A DNA stretch of 64,000 nt from Ramazzottius varieornatus (GCA_001949185.1 BDGG01000001.1:283739-347738), one strand, 5' to 3'. Shown: positions 1 through 11,075, counted from the first letter of the stretch. Translations and numbers: made by a program. The notes: generated from the letters alone by a model not told the origin.

Positions 1-835
1 ACCACGCAGCTGCGACGGTGTCTCTAGGTTTTTTACCGCTTCTGCCATGCATTGATCGGCCTCTCCGTCCTTTCGAATATGACCGAGTGCGTACGCTGCT
101 TCCGAAAATGAACCATAAATGACTCCGTCGACCGTTCTGAGATCCTCGTACGATCGCGCAGGAAAATACTCTAGCAGATGTCTAAGAGAGTATCCCTATC
201 GATCACATTCCCGCAGAACTCAACAATGCGGTCATCGCTGATAAATCAGCCGACTTCTGTTTGCCGTAATGCGGATTACTGGAGTCATTGCGGACATTTT
301 TTCTAAATGACTCAGTGGAGACAAATTAATCATTCCCACAAAATCCTTAATGACGTACCACTGTAGTGGAACTCATTTTCAGTTAATACTTATCAAGTCT
401 GAGTTTTGCTGAGATCTAAAGTCATGCAAGCTTAAATTCTCAACCGACGGTCTTTCCATCAATATTTAATTTTCTTCCCCAGCTGTCTCCTTAAATATAC
501 AGCGAGACGCGGCAGTGAAAAGAAAAGCCCAGCAGGTGGCGATACAGCTAACAAATAATATTATCCGCCAGTGCAAACGCTACGGTAAAATATGGAATAT
601 AATAGCACAATGGGATCCAATCACGTTCAAAGTTTATGGGGGAGCTACAAATCGCAAGTTTTCGTGAAAAATTGGTTGTTTACGGTCGACTGATGGCCCT
701 GTTCTCACTCGACCTTTCTTGCATTCGGGAAAGGCTTTCTTCATGATTTCAGCAAGAAAACGAGCTAGCGTTCTCCTGTCTTGCGAATCGACCAGTGCTT
801 ATGGGAACTGGCCAGATTGTGCATGTCTTTCAAAC
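1..835. other. No gene recognised
   Basis: No reading frame here shows a recognisable domain on either strand. The stretch lies downstream of the last kinase exon I can place (minus strand), so it may contain that gene's remaining exons or its 3' untranslated region. I cannot support any specific feature. Confidence 0.4.
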
Positions 836-3800
836 CCGCCAAAGAGGCATACAGTGTGTCTCCAAAGCTCCAGATGTCGGCCTTGTGCGTGTACTGCTGA
901 GGTGGACGGACGACTTCAGGAGCCATGTAAGTGCAGGTGCCCACATAAGCAGTGGTACTTCTCACCATTTCTTGGAAGCTTTTGGACCAACCCAGATCGG
1001 CTAATTTTAGTACAATATCTCGGCAAGGCGTTCTCCCAGGAGGGGTTTTTCGTTTTATTTGCAGTAGAATGTTTTGCGGTTTGAGGTCCCTGTGACAAAT
1101 TCGCATATCGAAAAGGTCTTCATTCCATTGCTAATTTGTTTGGCGAAGCACCACAGATCAGATTCCTGGACTGCTCCGACATCTGGAACAAATCTCCCAG
1201 AAAAACCCGTCAGTCAAATTTCTCAGTTCTTCCGTTCGACCTACAGACAATTCGTACACGCACGAAGGTAAAGTTTGGAGCAGTAAAAAGTTTGAAACAA
1301 GCGGTTTCGAAACACCAATGCAGTTTTTGACAATTTCTACAGGTGAACTCTCAATTCTGCGGTCTTTTCCGTCTATTCAAAACGTTTCACTGCTCCAAAC
1401 TTCCCCTTCGTACGTGTACGACAACGAGCTGTTAGTGCAGACTGCCGCTCTGATGGGTACGTTTTGCAAACTCGGGTCGTCAGCCGTACCCGCTGGGTAC
1501 GTGAGCAGTTTGAGCATCATTTATGGTGTTTATTGGTCAGCTGATCGGTACATAACCTGACCGATGTTTCGCCTACTGGCCGGGAAGTTTCTTCACTCAA
1601 TTCTATTGCACAAAGTTCCCAGCAGACCAGAGGTTTAGCTGTCATTCACAGCTGTCATTCACCTTGGTAACCTCTTTACTGTGCTGAGATACGGCGGCAT
1701 ATGCATAATATGCTAAAGCCTGGGCGTGGACTGGCTCCATGGATTCAGTACAGAAATTCAGTTGCTACTCACGTGCCGCTGTGGAGAAAACGTGGACGAG
1801 TACACGCACGACGGGAAACTTCGGAACAGGCGGAAAAGACGCAGAATTGACAATTCAACCGTAGAAAATTGCTAGAAAGTGCATTGGTTTGAATTGCACA
1901 CGTATGTACGAACTTCAATTCCGCTGTTCCGCAGTTTCCCTTCGTGCGTGTGCGATCAGCACGGCTTGAGCTGTGAGTTTAGTGGCGGTCGTTACAGCCG
2001 GTACAACGCACTAAACGTGTCGCTCACACGTGCCTCGACATCAGCACAGATACCTGCCATCCTTGAGTCTCGAGGGATCTTCCGGAAGGACAAGGGACGA
2101 CCAGACGGCATGACGCAAGTTTCATGGGAGAACGTAAGGAGCTCGTCTGGGACGTGACAGGGGTTGACACCCTGGCCCAGACCAACTTCACCGCGTCAAC
2201 AGTGAAAGCCGGATCAGCTGCTGATGCCGCGGAAAGAAGAAATATTGCCACGTACCAGCACAGTGGAAGCCAGCTCCAGTTCTGCCCTGTTGGTTTGGAA
2301 ACCCTTGAGCAATCTGGACTCTGTGCAATAGAGCTGTTTGAGGTGGTCGGAAAAAAGATGGCAGAAGTGCCGAGTCTGGATTTTTCCAGTTTTTTTTAAG
2401 CAGCGAGTACCAATAGATATTCTTCGTGGCAATTGTTATTCTGTTCTCAGTACTGTGAAAGATGCGAAAGGTCTGGGCGAGGTGTTTTATGATTTCGATG
2501 TTAAGAACGGTGTCGCTTCTTCCTCAATTTTTAAGTGACGATTATTGCCTTCAGATAGAGATTGTGTCAGTTGCCACTCCGGTTCACTTTCCGACTGTAG
2601 TAACGGATTGCTCCGCCCCTTTTGTGACCTGTAACTACAATTTGCCTTCCGGAGCTGCCCTTATTTTCGGAAAATAGCACAATCGGGGTTATGGTTAGCT
2701 AGCATTGTGAAGCATGGTGGTTGCCCAACTATTCAAAGTTGCAATCAGCTGCTCCGGTTATGGGTGACGCTGCAGCCCATTCCAGCTCCAGTCGGACTTT
2801 CATCTCGCAGTGGCAACTTAATCTCTGTAGTACTGTATCTGGATTTCTCTTCGACTTGTACTCCGTATCTGGACTAGATGTCCTTAGATCCCCAAAAAGA
2901 GGCAATAAACCCTCACACATCTGTTTCCCTTGATAGGAAAATTGCAAAGGAGGATACCGCGCGAGTGGTATGCTTATATATGTACATCGTAAGAAGCCAC
3001 GGAACCCTACTGCAGTCCAGGGTCTGATGTCGTCTAACCAGTGGTTAACGACACCGGGCGGGCGCCATTCTGCCATCGCGTTGTCTAAGGTATGATCTGC
3101 AGTAGATCGAGATTCGTGGTTTGTTATAATGTCAATATAATCGCATAGGTCGTGCGGTGTCTTTCTTTGTAAGTTGTCTTTGAAGGAAAAAAAGGATATC
3201 TGGTTTTCTTGCTGTTTTTCGGCGATCGAAGGATACGCGGTCCAGATACCAAGTTCAAATTCGGGCGAAATCCAGATCCTGGGATCCAGCAATCCAGTCC
3301 AGGTCCGGGTCTTAGCATATGCCAGATACAACAGCTGACAACCGCTACATCAGTATTAAACATAACGAGATCGAAGTACATGGTTTTTCCGCCAAGTGAC
3401 TACCACCGTGTAGTCTTCATGGCTCTGTCAAATGAGTATTCTTCATCCTTACAACTGTTTTCCGTGGATTAAGCACACCTTTTGCTACCTTTTATAAATA
3501 ACTCGCCTTGTAAAAATGTTTATGGGAAGTCGAAGCTCGACGAGAAGCTGCTTCGGGGCTATCTTTTCGCTCCTTCTCCCTCAGCACAAAATCTTTTCTT
3601 ACCCATTTCCACTTTTGCGCTCAAACTTCTGATTGGAAGTCGTTTAGCTGTAACTTGCCTGCCGAAAATGATATGCTTTGTTTTTGTACCACTCGCCGAT
3701 TGAATGATACAACAACTGTAAAAAAATTGGGCCGAAATATAGGCCGTACAGCTAGAAACAAGGTTTTTCGAAATGATTTTGATCCTGTACCGGCACTTAA

Positions 3801-5052
3801 AAGTATATACGCTATTTAAACTTAATGCGCTATTCAAAAAAGGACTTTTCTTGGTTACACTAAGCGGATCTTGAGCGCAAGAAGACATTGCGCAAAAACC
3901 GAGTTATCGTGAATCAGCAACTTTTTCGCCTTTCGAGGCAATATCGAAGAATTTTTATCCATCTTTCTGACAAGTTCTCGCGGTGCTAAAAGTAACAGTA
4001 GTACTGTAATGCTTCATGAACTTGGCGAAGTGAGCCATCATACGCGCGAAACATCCCTTAGGGGATCGATAGGGCAAAATTTCCGGACCGGGGTTCAACT
4101 GTACGCGTACGATGACTCACTTCGCCAAGTTCATGAAGCATCACAGTAAGTATAAAGACAGGGCTGCACGACGAGTGGGGGAAAGCCTGAAGTTTTGGTT
4201 TGGAGCGTAAGTTACGATTTTTGCCACGAGGAGTGGTTTCCCGGTGAAACGGGTGAAATCGACGGTTTTAATTCGTTTGTAAGGTTCGTTGCAAAATTCT
4301 TCAGTTTCCGATCATAGCTCAGATAGCTGTGAGTCCGTTAAAATCGTACTGAGGGGAATTACTCACACATGGAATTCCACAGACCCGGTTTTGTTTGTGG
4401 TAAGAAGTCTTCCCCATCGGAAGTCGTTTTAGTTGAACTTTCCAGCCTAGAGCTCAATGTATGGGGATAAGCTGTGTCTCAGCGAAAGCAGCGTAAAAAG
4501 TTGTCGGAGGTGACTGGTGCAACGTGACGTAAACAAACAACCTGAATTTTTTTTGTGCCAAAGTTCCAGGTGGTAGTCACTTGGAGGAAACACCTTGTAT
4601 ACAACAGAAAATAGGACATTTACCTTCAAGTTGTCGATTTCGCGCTTGGCCATTTTCTTTTTCTCGGACTGGGGATCAAACGTCGGTGGTAATATTGTCT
4701 TAACAGCAACCAAATAAGAGAGCTGCAAGAGAGAACCGGTGGAATCCACGAAACAAAGATCGCTGATTGCATGTGCCTGATGAGTCATGACTACAGTACC
4801 CAGGTGTTCATACAAGCCAACCAGACCGTATGCACCTTTTCCCAGGTTTCTTTTGAACTTGTAAGGCCCAACGTCTGATTCCTTCGCTTCTTTCGACCTG
4901 ACGTTTCCGTTGGTTATATGGATCTTGCGATGGGAAAGGGCAACATTCAAGTCAAACCAAATTTTCGACAGTTTCTGCAAGCAGAACCGCCCGCAAGCGA
5001 ACAAAATAGTGTTACATGAAGGATTAACTTTGGTGCACCTAGAATCCGGCAT
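836..5052 (-). CDS. Protein kinase, multi-exon, partly reconstructed
   Basis: Three exons of a Ser/Thr-type protein kinase are visible. The first (5052-4795, start uncertain) carries the glycine loop LGKGAYGLVG. The second (4722-4624) carries the ATP-binding lysine in VAVK and a helix-C-like acidic/basic stretch ending KREIDNLK. The third (1130-836) carries the catalytic loop HRDLKPQN, the metal-binding motif as DLG instead of DFG, the activation-segment end APE, and ADIWSFG. Donor and acceptor sites fit: GTAAAT after 4624, acceptor at 1131, GTTTGA after 836. Intron phases between the first two are 0/0. The third exon is in phase with a kinase but lies 3.5 kb away across palindromic repeats, so I infer rather than prove that all three are one gene. 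Exons between helix C and the catalytic loop, and those after the F-helix region, were not found. The HRDLKPQNILL form resembles ULK/TBK1-type kinases, but the family is not resolved. Confidence 0.7.
1253..1420. repeat. Palindromic repeat, copy 1
   Basis: The two ends are inverted copies of each other. The left end reads CGTACACGCACGAAGG and the right end, reverse complemented, CGTACACGTACGAAGG. The similarity runs inward through AAGTTTGGAGCAGT for about 35 bp. The size and structure are those of a non-autonomous foldback or MITE element. A related palindrome lies at 1799-1955. No target-site duplication is certain. Confidence 0.7.
1799..1955. repeat. Palindromic repeat, copy 2
   Basis: The arms begin near TACACGCACGACGGGAAAC and end as its inverted match at TTTCCCTTCGTGCGTGTGCG. 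They are clearly related to the arms of the element at 1253-1420 but diverged, with GGAACAG in place of GGAGCAG. Both copies share the internal string GGAAAAGACGCAGAATTG or a close variant, so they belong to one family. Confidence 0.65.
2835..3296. repeat. Diverged inverted-repeat pair
   Basis: About 60 bp at 2835-2900 (TATCTGGATTTC, then GTATCTGGAC) recurs in inverted form at about 3225-3296 (GTCCAGATACC, GAAATCCAGAT). The arms are only moderately similar, so this could be an old foldback element. No target-site duplication was identified. Confidence 0.4.
4004..4146. mobile_element. MITE, 143 bp, TA target duplication
   Basis: The ends CTGTAATGCTTCATG and CATGAAGCATCACAG form nearly perfect inverted arms of about 43 bp around a loop of about 57 bp. 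TA flanks both sides (4002-4003 and 4147-4148), as expected for a Tc1/mariner-type non-autonomous element. The outer bases CTGTA(A/G)TGCT are shared with the separate 154-bp element at 52753-52906, suggesting the same transposase recognises both. Confidence 0.8.
4255..4440 (+). repeat. Dispersed direct repeat, copy 1
   Basis: This stretch resembles 8455-8640 in the same orientation. Shared landmarks, in order, are GACGGTTTTAA, TCGTTTGT, CATGGAATT, CAGAC and TCTTCCCCA(T/C)CGGAAGTC. The two copies lie on either side of the Tc1-type element at 5257-8057. They are too diverged to be its target duplication and are probably remains of another repeat family. Confidence 0.5.
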
Positions 5053-5256
5053 TATTTCAGCGACATCACGGTTGTTTCTGACCTAATCAGTTCACATATG
5101 TCTATCAAACCAGCTATCTTTGTCCCTTAAGTATATATAGTATCGTGACTGCATGAGATAACTACCGCTTGTCTTTCTGTCAAATGCAAATACATGTGCA
5201 GCTGCAAACTTAAAATCACCCATCTGCGACATAATAGCACGCCGTGAGGAGGACTA

Positions 5257-5489
5257 AGGTCGGGATCACAACAGGGAGGGGAGCACTCTCGTACAGAGAA
5301 ATTTCTGAGCCGCTGCCCAGATCGCTTCCTGGAGAAAATGTTGAGCGATCTTCCGACTTCGGAAATCGTTTTGCATGTTTTGATTGACAGGATTTGCTCT
5401 TGGTCATCCCGCCATCGGGGATATTTTTCTTGATTGTCCGCACGCTACAGACCAACCCGCCCACCGTGGACTTTGGACTCTGACGTCAG
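5257..5489 (+). repeat. Left terminal inverted repeat of the Tc1-type element
   Basis: 233 bp that match 7825-8057 in inverted orientation. The outer end is AGGTCGGGATC next to a TA dinucleotide; the inner end is CTTTGGACTCTGACGTCAG. Differences from the right arm include CGCTTCCTGG against CCCTTCCTAG. Confidence 0.93.
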
Positions 5490-5705
5490 TCAACCTGTTT
5501 TGAAAGTTTTGTCCCATACTTCCGCGTTTTACATCGGGTACCACAGCAAGCGCCCAAGCCGTCCGCAGTCTTTACAGGAAAAGTTCTACGTTGTAATAAG
5601 GGTTCGGCTAATTTATGGTAATGGGGGATAATTATTTTCTTTGAATCTACAAAGTATTACGGGCGTGGGACGAATTTCGCAATTAAGCGGGACACGGTAA
5701 AGACA

Positions 5706-7519
5706 CTAAAACGGAAGCAAAGCTAGGTCATTGTCATCGTCAAGATCTTGATCCAGGGGCTCCAGGTCTCCGCCCTCTTCAGCAACGTCCTCATCGGCTT
5801 GCTCGTCACCAACTGCCTCAATGCGGTCTTCCTTTGTGTCGATATCCCAGTAGTCATCCTCAAGCTTGATGCAATGGGCGAAGAGCTTGGAGAAGTCTTC
5901 TGGCTCGAAGATATCAGCAGATTCTTCCCACAGCTTGATCAGGTCAGGCAGCTTGCTGGTGGTGTTTTGCTTGGCGACATACCCTTTGCGGCGAGCCCAG
6001 CCTTTTTCAATCGGGTTGAAGTCACAGCGGTAGGGCGGCAGACGAACTGTCTCGATGCCTTCTTCGGTCTTCAAATAGTCATCCATGTAGTACCTGTCGC
6101 CCACGTGATTTTTCAGAAAATCCGTCGCCTTCTGCCACAGCTCGGCCAGCAGTTCCCGCGCACCGAACTCGATCCTATGGTCAGTCAGCCACTGCTGGGT
6201 TTCTTTCTTCACTCTCTTGGGTCTTCTGAACTGTAGCATCAAGCGGGAATGATAACTTGCGTTATCCAGCACGATCACAACCGTGTCATATCCGTGGAGC
6301 CGAGCAAATTCTTTTAAACGGGGAAACACCACCTCCTTCATAAACCTAAAACCATAACAGCCAAAATTTATCATCACGTCCAGCTTGAAGCATTGGCATT
6401 CCGTCACGGTAAGAGTTTCATCACAAATTCTTTCATAATCAGAAAGACCCAGTCGACATCTTCATTTTGTCTGCTCGGACCGGAAAGATGCAACCAATAG
6501 TTTGCGAGATATACTCAAAAAACTCAATTTTGACCCACTTTTTTTTACTTTTCTCTAAATCAAGCCACTTAATTGACCTGGTGCAACGAGCAAATCTCTC
6601 CCCAATGAGAAGACCATCAAAACAGATCATACAAAGTTTGATTGATTGATTTGACAGACTGGCTTACTTCTCGTAGTTTTGGTAGTTGAAATTCCCGCGG
6701 TAGTCCCTAGTGTGCTTTGTGTGCTTCCCAGATAAGTCCACATCCGGGAACGAATCCCCTATTCGTCACCACGTCGAAAATGACCCGACGTTTTCCCGAT
6801 CCACTTGGATGCGACTGTCCGCAGTCCTCGCACAGGATTTCGGCTGTGCCGGTGGATTTTTCTTTGTCGAGTTCGATCCAACTCTTGCGAAACTGGTAGT
6901 TCTCGTTTAACCAAGTCTCATCCAGGAAGGCAATCAGGGCAGTCTTCTGTCAAAACTGACGAACCGCTCGGATGTAACGGATACGCCTGACTTTGAGGCT
7001 TGGGTCACCAAACAGGTGTTTAGTGGACCGATCCCGATATCGGAAGCCCATTCGACGTAACACACGATATATCGTGGATTTCGCCACCTTAACACCGACT
7101 TCCTCCTCCACCAATGGCAGTAGAGATTCCACCGTGACGTGTAATCTTGTACTCCCGGTGAATTTCGCACGAATTTTCCGGTATTCCGACTCCTTCAACA
7201 AGTGCCGACCGACGCCCGCGACACCCTCCATTTCTTCCGCCTCGACAACCGGGTCCAAGGTTTCATTTACGTCATCTTCCGGAACGGTGTTGCTCTCGAC
7301 TGCAGTTCCGCTCGGTGGACCAGTTATCAAATCCCAGTTCGTAGTGATGTTCTGGATGGTGCGTGGACTTCGCTGGCACAGATGCGCGATTGCCTTACGG
7401 CGACCTGCCAGAGTGGTCAGAGTATATTTATTCGACCCAGAAAACGACGGACCCAGCACTTTCCATAAATGAGCAATATGCCTCACATCCACGGGATACA
7501 GAGAAGAACTGGAAGACAT
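5706..7519 (-). pseudogene. Tc1/IS630-type DDE transposase, disrupted
   Basis: The minus strand encodes an N-terminal helix-turn-helix region (7519-6950) ending in a Tc1-like segment, VAKSTIYRVLRRMGFRYRDR. The DDE core follows: FLDETWLN (first Asp, about 6920), VIVLDNASYHS (second Asp, about 6270) and NPIEKGWARRKGY (Glu, about 6010), then a very acidic tail ending at 5706. An intron of about 330 nt (donor GTAAGC near 6670, acceptor TTTTAG near 6346) joins GNFNYQNYE to FMKEVVFPRL. Two lesions are visible: an in-frame TGA at 6952-6950, just before the first catalytic block, and a frame change near 6720 between GLIWEAHK and HTRDYRG. The copy therefore looks non-autonomous despite its nearly identical inverted repeats. 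A sequencing error at one lesion cannot be excluded. Confidence 0.85.
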
Positions 7520-7824
7520 CTCTCAGCTTCCTGTTAGTTTTGTCAGACTACGGTATACGCTATTGTAGAATACTGTGGTGCATTTGAAAACTGAGGAGAC
7601 GGTTTTCGCTTGTGTTTGATGGAAGCTCTTATCTCTCCAGTTTTTTCCTTGCTGACTCTTCATACTTTCCAGCTGTGATAGGAGAAGACAACAAAGAAGT
7701 TGTCTCGACTCTATCGTTTTCCAACGTGCAGTATGAAGGTCAGATGCCAGAAGGCCGATAAGAATATCGTCTGTGCCGGTACTTTTTACATTTCACGCAC
7801 GCAACAGATTTCATTTTTTGCCTG

Positions 7825-8057
7825 CTGACGTCAGAGTCCAAAGACCACGGTGGGCGGGTTGGTCTGTAGCGTGCGGACAATCAAGAAAAATATCCCCGAT
7901 GGCGGGATGACCAAGAGCAAATCCTGTCAATCAAAACATGCAAAACGATTTCCGAAGTCGGAAGATCGCTCAACATTTTCTCTAGGAAGGGATCTGGGCA
8001 GCGGCTCAGAAATTTCTCTGTACGAGAGTGCTCCCCTCCCTGTTGTGATCCCGACCT
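7825..8057 (-). repeat. Right terminal inverted repeat of the Tc1-type element
   Basis: 233 bp, the inverted partner of 5257-5489, beginning CTGACGTCAGAGTCCAAAG and ending GATCCCGACCT before the TA at 8058-8059. Confidence 0.93.
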
Positions 8058-8454
8058 TATTATACAGCCCGCCCAAGCCAACTTGCTACCACTCATTTCT
8101 CCAAGGCCAGCTCGATTCTATTAGCTTTCCACTTCGAAATCAATCTTCCCCGGTTTAGCATTATCTTTGCTGCCTCTCGGAAACTTATTGGCAAAAAATC
8201 TGTTTACGGAAAGTCATGATCGACGTTAAACTCGGGAAGGTCCTGAGTGAAAAACGCACCAACTTTTGTCATTTCTGGGTCCGTTTTCGAAAAATTGTTT
8301 CTCAGTTTTCCGTTGGCATCTCGCGGTACGGTTACCAAAAACAATCAATACAAACATTGAACTAAAGGAAAAGTGGCTGAAGCCGCAAATCAACCGTTCT
8401 GGAAAACGGTCAGAAATTTTTCCGAAAACCAGTTTTCCCAGCAAAACGGTCCTA

Positions 8455-8640
8455 TTGGACGGTTTTAAATCGTTTGTCGAATTCGCCTGGACCTTTTCTG
8501 GTCTTTCTCGATTCTTTTCGGCAATTAGAATAGTTATATCGTTTTACATCAATGTCACGATAAGAACTCAAGCATGGAATTTTGCAGACTGCGTTTTACC
8601 CCCTGGCGGTATGTCTTCCCCACCGGAAGTCATAGTACTC
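8455..8640 (+). repeat. Dispersed direct repeat, copy 2
   Basis: Diverged direct repeat of 4255-4440, recognisable by GACGGTTTTAAATCGTTTGT, CATGGAATTTTGCAGAC and TCTTCCCCACCGGAAGTC. No gene is seen from 8060 to 8890. Confidence 0.5.
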
Positions 8641-8889
8641 AAGTTTTTCAATCAGCTTGTCATCACGGCATCGTCTTGCACTGATTCATGTGCGAAATCG
8701 TGCGATCTTTTTCGCGTCGTGTTTTCTTCCTGGTACAGTCAGTGTCAAACGATCTCAGCAAAGAGTGAACGTTGCTGAAATCGCAGATATAAGTTATTGA
8801 ATTGACTCTCGCCGGGAAATGGCCTGTTTGTATTATAATTCAAGTCAGAGCTATGAAAGATGATAGCCTTAGTTTAAGCTTAATGTTTT

Positions 8890-9571
8890 GGGTGATGCTA
8901 TAGGCAAAAAAACCCCGTTTGGCTATAGGCACCCCTATCACACCCCGTTAGGCTATAGGCACCCTGGTCCGATTCATTAATTCCAACACCCCTTTAATTC
9001 GCTAGTACAACGGACACCCGTTTTCAAAATCAGTTTTTCCTTCGGAATTTTAGATACTTGTTACTCCTATCCGAACTGCAACAGGTAGATCTCGTTCAAC
9101 AATGTCACATGGTGATTTTCATCAGTCGGAGGAAGCATGCTTAACAATACAGGCGAACTTCCTGGTATAGTGTTCACATCAAAGATGAGAACGCTTTTCG
9201 CTGCAGCTCCCGAAGTACTGATGGTCGACGTGGCGTACAACATCGTGAGTGCACTGCTGATGGGACAGGAAGCTGCAGAATATCGTGGCAACCGGTCGAG
9301 AGATGAAGATTGTGATGCGGTGAACATTCGGCTAGACTTACGTCGTGTCACGACCGAATTTACTGTAGTGCTCGCCAACAGACCCATTGTGGGATGGAGC
9401 GCTTGATCTTGTGTTGAAACATTTTTTCTGCCTCATTAAAATTCGGGGAGTCGATAGCTATTTGCCGGAATAGGGGTTTCCTAATTAGTGAATTAACACA
9501 AGAATTAAAACAGGTGCGATAAGGGTGCCTATAGCCAAACGGGGGTTTTAGGGGTGCCTATAGCCATTTCC
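8890..9571 (+). mobile_element. Short MULE-like element with 9-bp target duplication
   Basis: The left end (TGCTATAGGC, then CCCCGTTTGGCTATAGGCACCCC) and the right end (the inverted form, GGGTGCCTATAGCCAAACGGGG, then GGGGTGCCTATAGCC) are inverted repeats of about 50 bp, with the GGCTATAGGCACC unit repeated within each. The same 9 bp, TAATGTTTT, lie just outside both ends (8881-8889 and 9572-9580). A 9-bp duplication is typical of Mutator-like elements. The interior encodes a MULE-transposase-like peptide on the plus strand, which supports that class. Confidence 0.72.
9137..9406 (+). pseudogene. MULE/ZSWIM-type transposase fragment
   Basis: The frame reads NNTGELPGIVFTSKMRTLF followed by PEVLMVDVAYN. 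In Mutator-like transposases and ZSWIM proteins, the first catalytic Asp sits in a block of this form (…FQT.EMR.LF…PEVL.+DATY.). The peptide stops after about 89 codons, with no second Asp or Glu block and no SWIM finger, so it is only the front of the DDE domain. It lies inside the inverted repeats at 8890-9571. Assigned from motif memory, not from an alignment. Confidence 0.6.
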
Positions 9572-10165
9572 TAATGTTTTTGTTCCTGCGAACGCAGCAC
9601 GCACTCTTTGAAACAGCAAGGTTTGCAGTGGATTCGAAGAGCCTCTCGGCCTAGTACAGTGCGGTCACGCCCAAGTTGGTATAGTTTGCAGGAAAAGATT
9701 ATGCCCCTCCGTGACCACCCATTTTTACACAGTGCCTGTAAATATTTCCGTGCTAGAGCAATATTTTGGCTGCCGTTTAGCCAGTGCGGACCTGCTTCGC
9801 GAATTTTATGAAGCATGTGCATTACAGTATGACCTATCGGTGTGCAAAGGCAGTTGCACTTTGTAATAATGTGCAGTTATACGTAGTCTATGCCCGTCTC
9901 ACGGGCACGAAGTGAATGTTGCTGGTAAATTGGCTAGAATCAACGTCTATGGTTTGATTCGTCAGGTCTACTGGCTCCTCGTTTTACGAAAATGATGATC
10001 CGAAATAAGCCATCTCCACGTAACTACACTGCCGTTATTGCCCACGGCTGTGGCGTCGTTGCCATGCTACCGAAATTTCAAGCGTCCCAGAACATGCTTT
10101 GTTTGCTTGAGGAGCAAGACATCGATAAAAAACTAGTGCACTGTTTACTGGATGGAAAATGCACC

Positions 10166-10893
10166 ATGTCTGCCTTGGCCTCAGATGATTACGATTACCT
10201 CGTCAAGCTCCTGCTGATCGGCGATTCCGGTGTGGGAAAATCCTGCTTGCTTCTCCGCTTTGCCGACGATGCCTATAATGAATCGTATATCAGCACAATC
10301 GGCGTGGATTTCAAGATACGAACTATCAAACTGGAGGACAAAACTATCAAAATGCAAATTGTAAAAGCAGTGCGTTATGCTTTTTTTCAAAACAATAATT
10401 AGACCAGCATTCGGGTGAGTACTCGTAAAGTTAACCCTTTATTTGGGTTTAGTGGGATACAGCTGGTCAAGAACGTTTCCGCACAATAGTATCCTCTTAC
10501 TACCGGGGCGCTCACGGTATCATTGTCGTGTACGACGTCACAGAGTCCCTGACCTTTCAGAACATTCGCCATTGGTTCGATGAGATCGACCGCTACGCTT
10601 ACGAGAATGTCAACAAGTTGATAGTGGGCAATAAGAGCGACCTGTTTACTCGCAGAACCGTCGACTTCCAAGTCGCAAAAGACCTCACTGACACTCTGCG
10701 TGTTCCGTATATTGAGACTAGTGCGAAGGCCTCTACCAATGTCGAAGAAGCTTTCATCCTAATGGCCAAAGAAATTGAACGGCGAGTTTGTTCCCATCAA
10801 ACGGATGGCTTGCCTCGATCGCTCAAGATGGTCGAAGGGACTGTGCTGACACCTGCCGTCGGGAAACCTGCTTCGCTTGGTGGCTGCTGTTAA
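10166..10893 (+). CDS. Rab1: Rab1-type small GTPase
   Basis: Two exons (10166-10360 and 10453-10893) with a 92-nt intron (GTAAAA...TTTAG) give 211 residues, close to the usual 205 of Rab1. The G motifs are all present: P-loop GDSGVGKS (about residues 18-25), effector loop with YISTIGVDF, switch [11 protein letters not shown] starting at the exon junction, NKSD, and ETSAK. The C-terminus GGCC is a double-geranylgeranylation signal. Rab1 controls ER-to-Golgi vesicle traffic at membranes by recruiting tethers when GTP-bound. I chose the ATG at 10166, which gives [19 protein letters not shown] and matches the family's short N-terminus. The frame stays open to 9992, but that extension has no family counterpart. 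The 3' end faces the CCN gene 182 bp away. Confidence 0.95.
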
Positions 10894-11035
10894 CCACTCT
10901 GTACTTTACTGTAAACTTTACTCTTCTCACCGCACATGGGTTTTTTCTCCCTAATTTCTCAAAACCTTCACTGTCATTTGTCCTAAGTTTGGAGTAAGTT
11001 AGTATCGTGAACGCAGAGTTTTAGACATTTGGACT

Positions 11036-11041
11036 TTTATT
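11036..11041 (-). other. Poly(A) signal of the CCN gene
   Basis: AATAAA on the minus strand, about 35 nt beyond the CCN stop codon at 11076. Position and sequence fit a cleavage/polyadenylation signal. Confidence 0.55.
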
Positions 11042-11075
11042 ATGTGGGTATACAGATTGACGGTGAGTGCAAACT

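Larger units (their letters stand above)
5257..8057 (-). mobile_element. Tc1/mariner-IS630-type DNA transposon, full length
   Basis: This is a complete 2,801-bp element. Its two terminal inverted repeats are each exactly 233 bp (5257-5489 and 7825-8057), starting AGGTCGGGATCACAAC and flanked by TA on both sides (5255-5256 and 8058-8059). The arms differ at only a few positions, so the insertion looks recent. The interior carries one transposase on the minus strand with an intron. A diverged copy of the outer inverted repeat occurs at 30747-30828, so the family has other members nearby. Confidence 0.93.

Noticed and set aside
719-1330. Plus-strand open frames over the kinase exon
   Set aside because: They are antisense shadows of the HRDLKPQN exon on the minus strand and show no domain.
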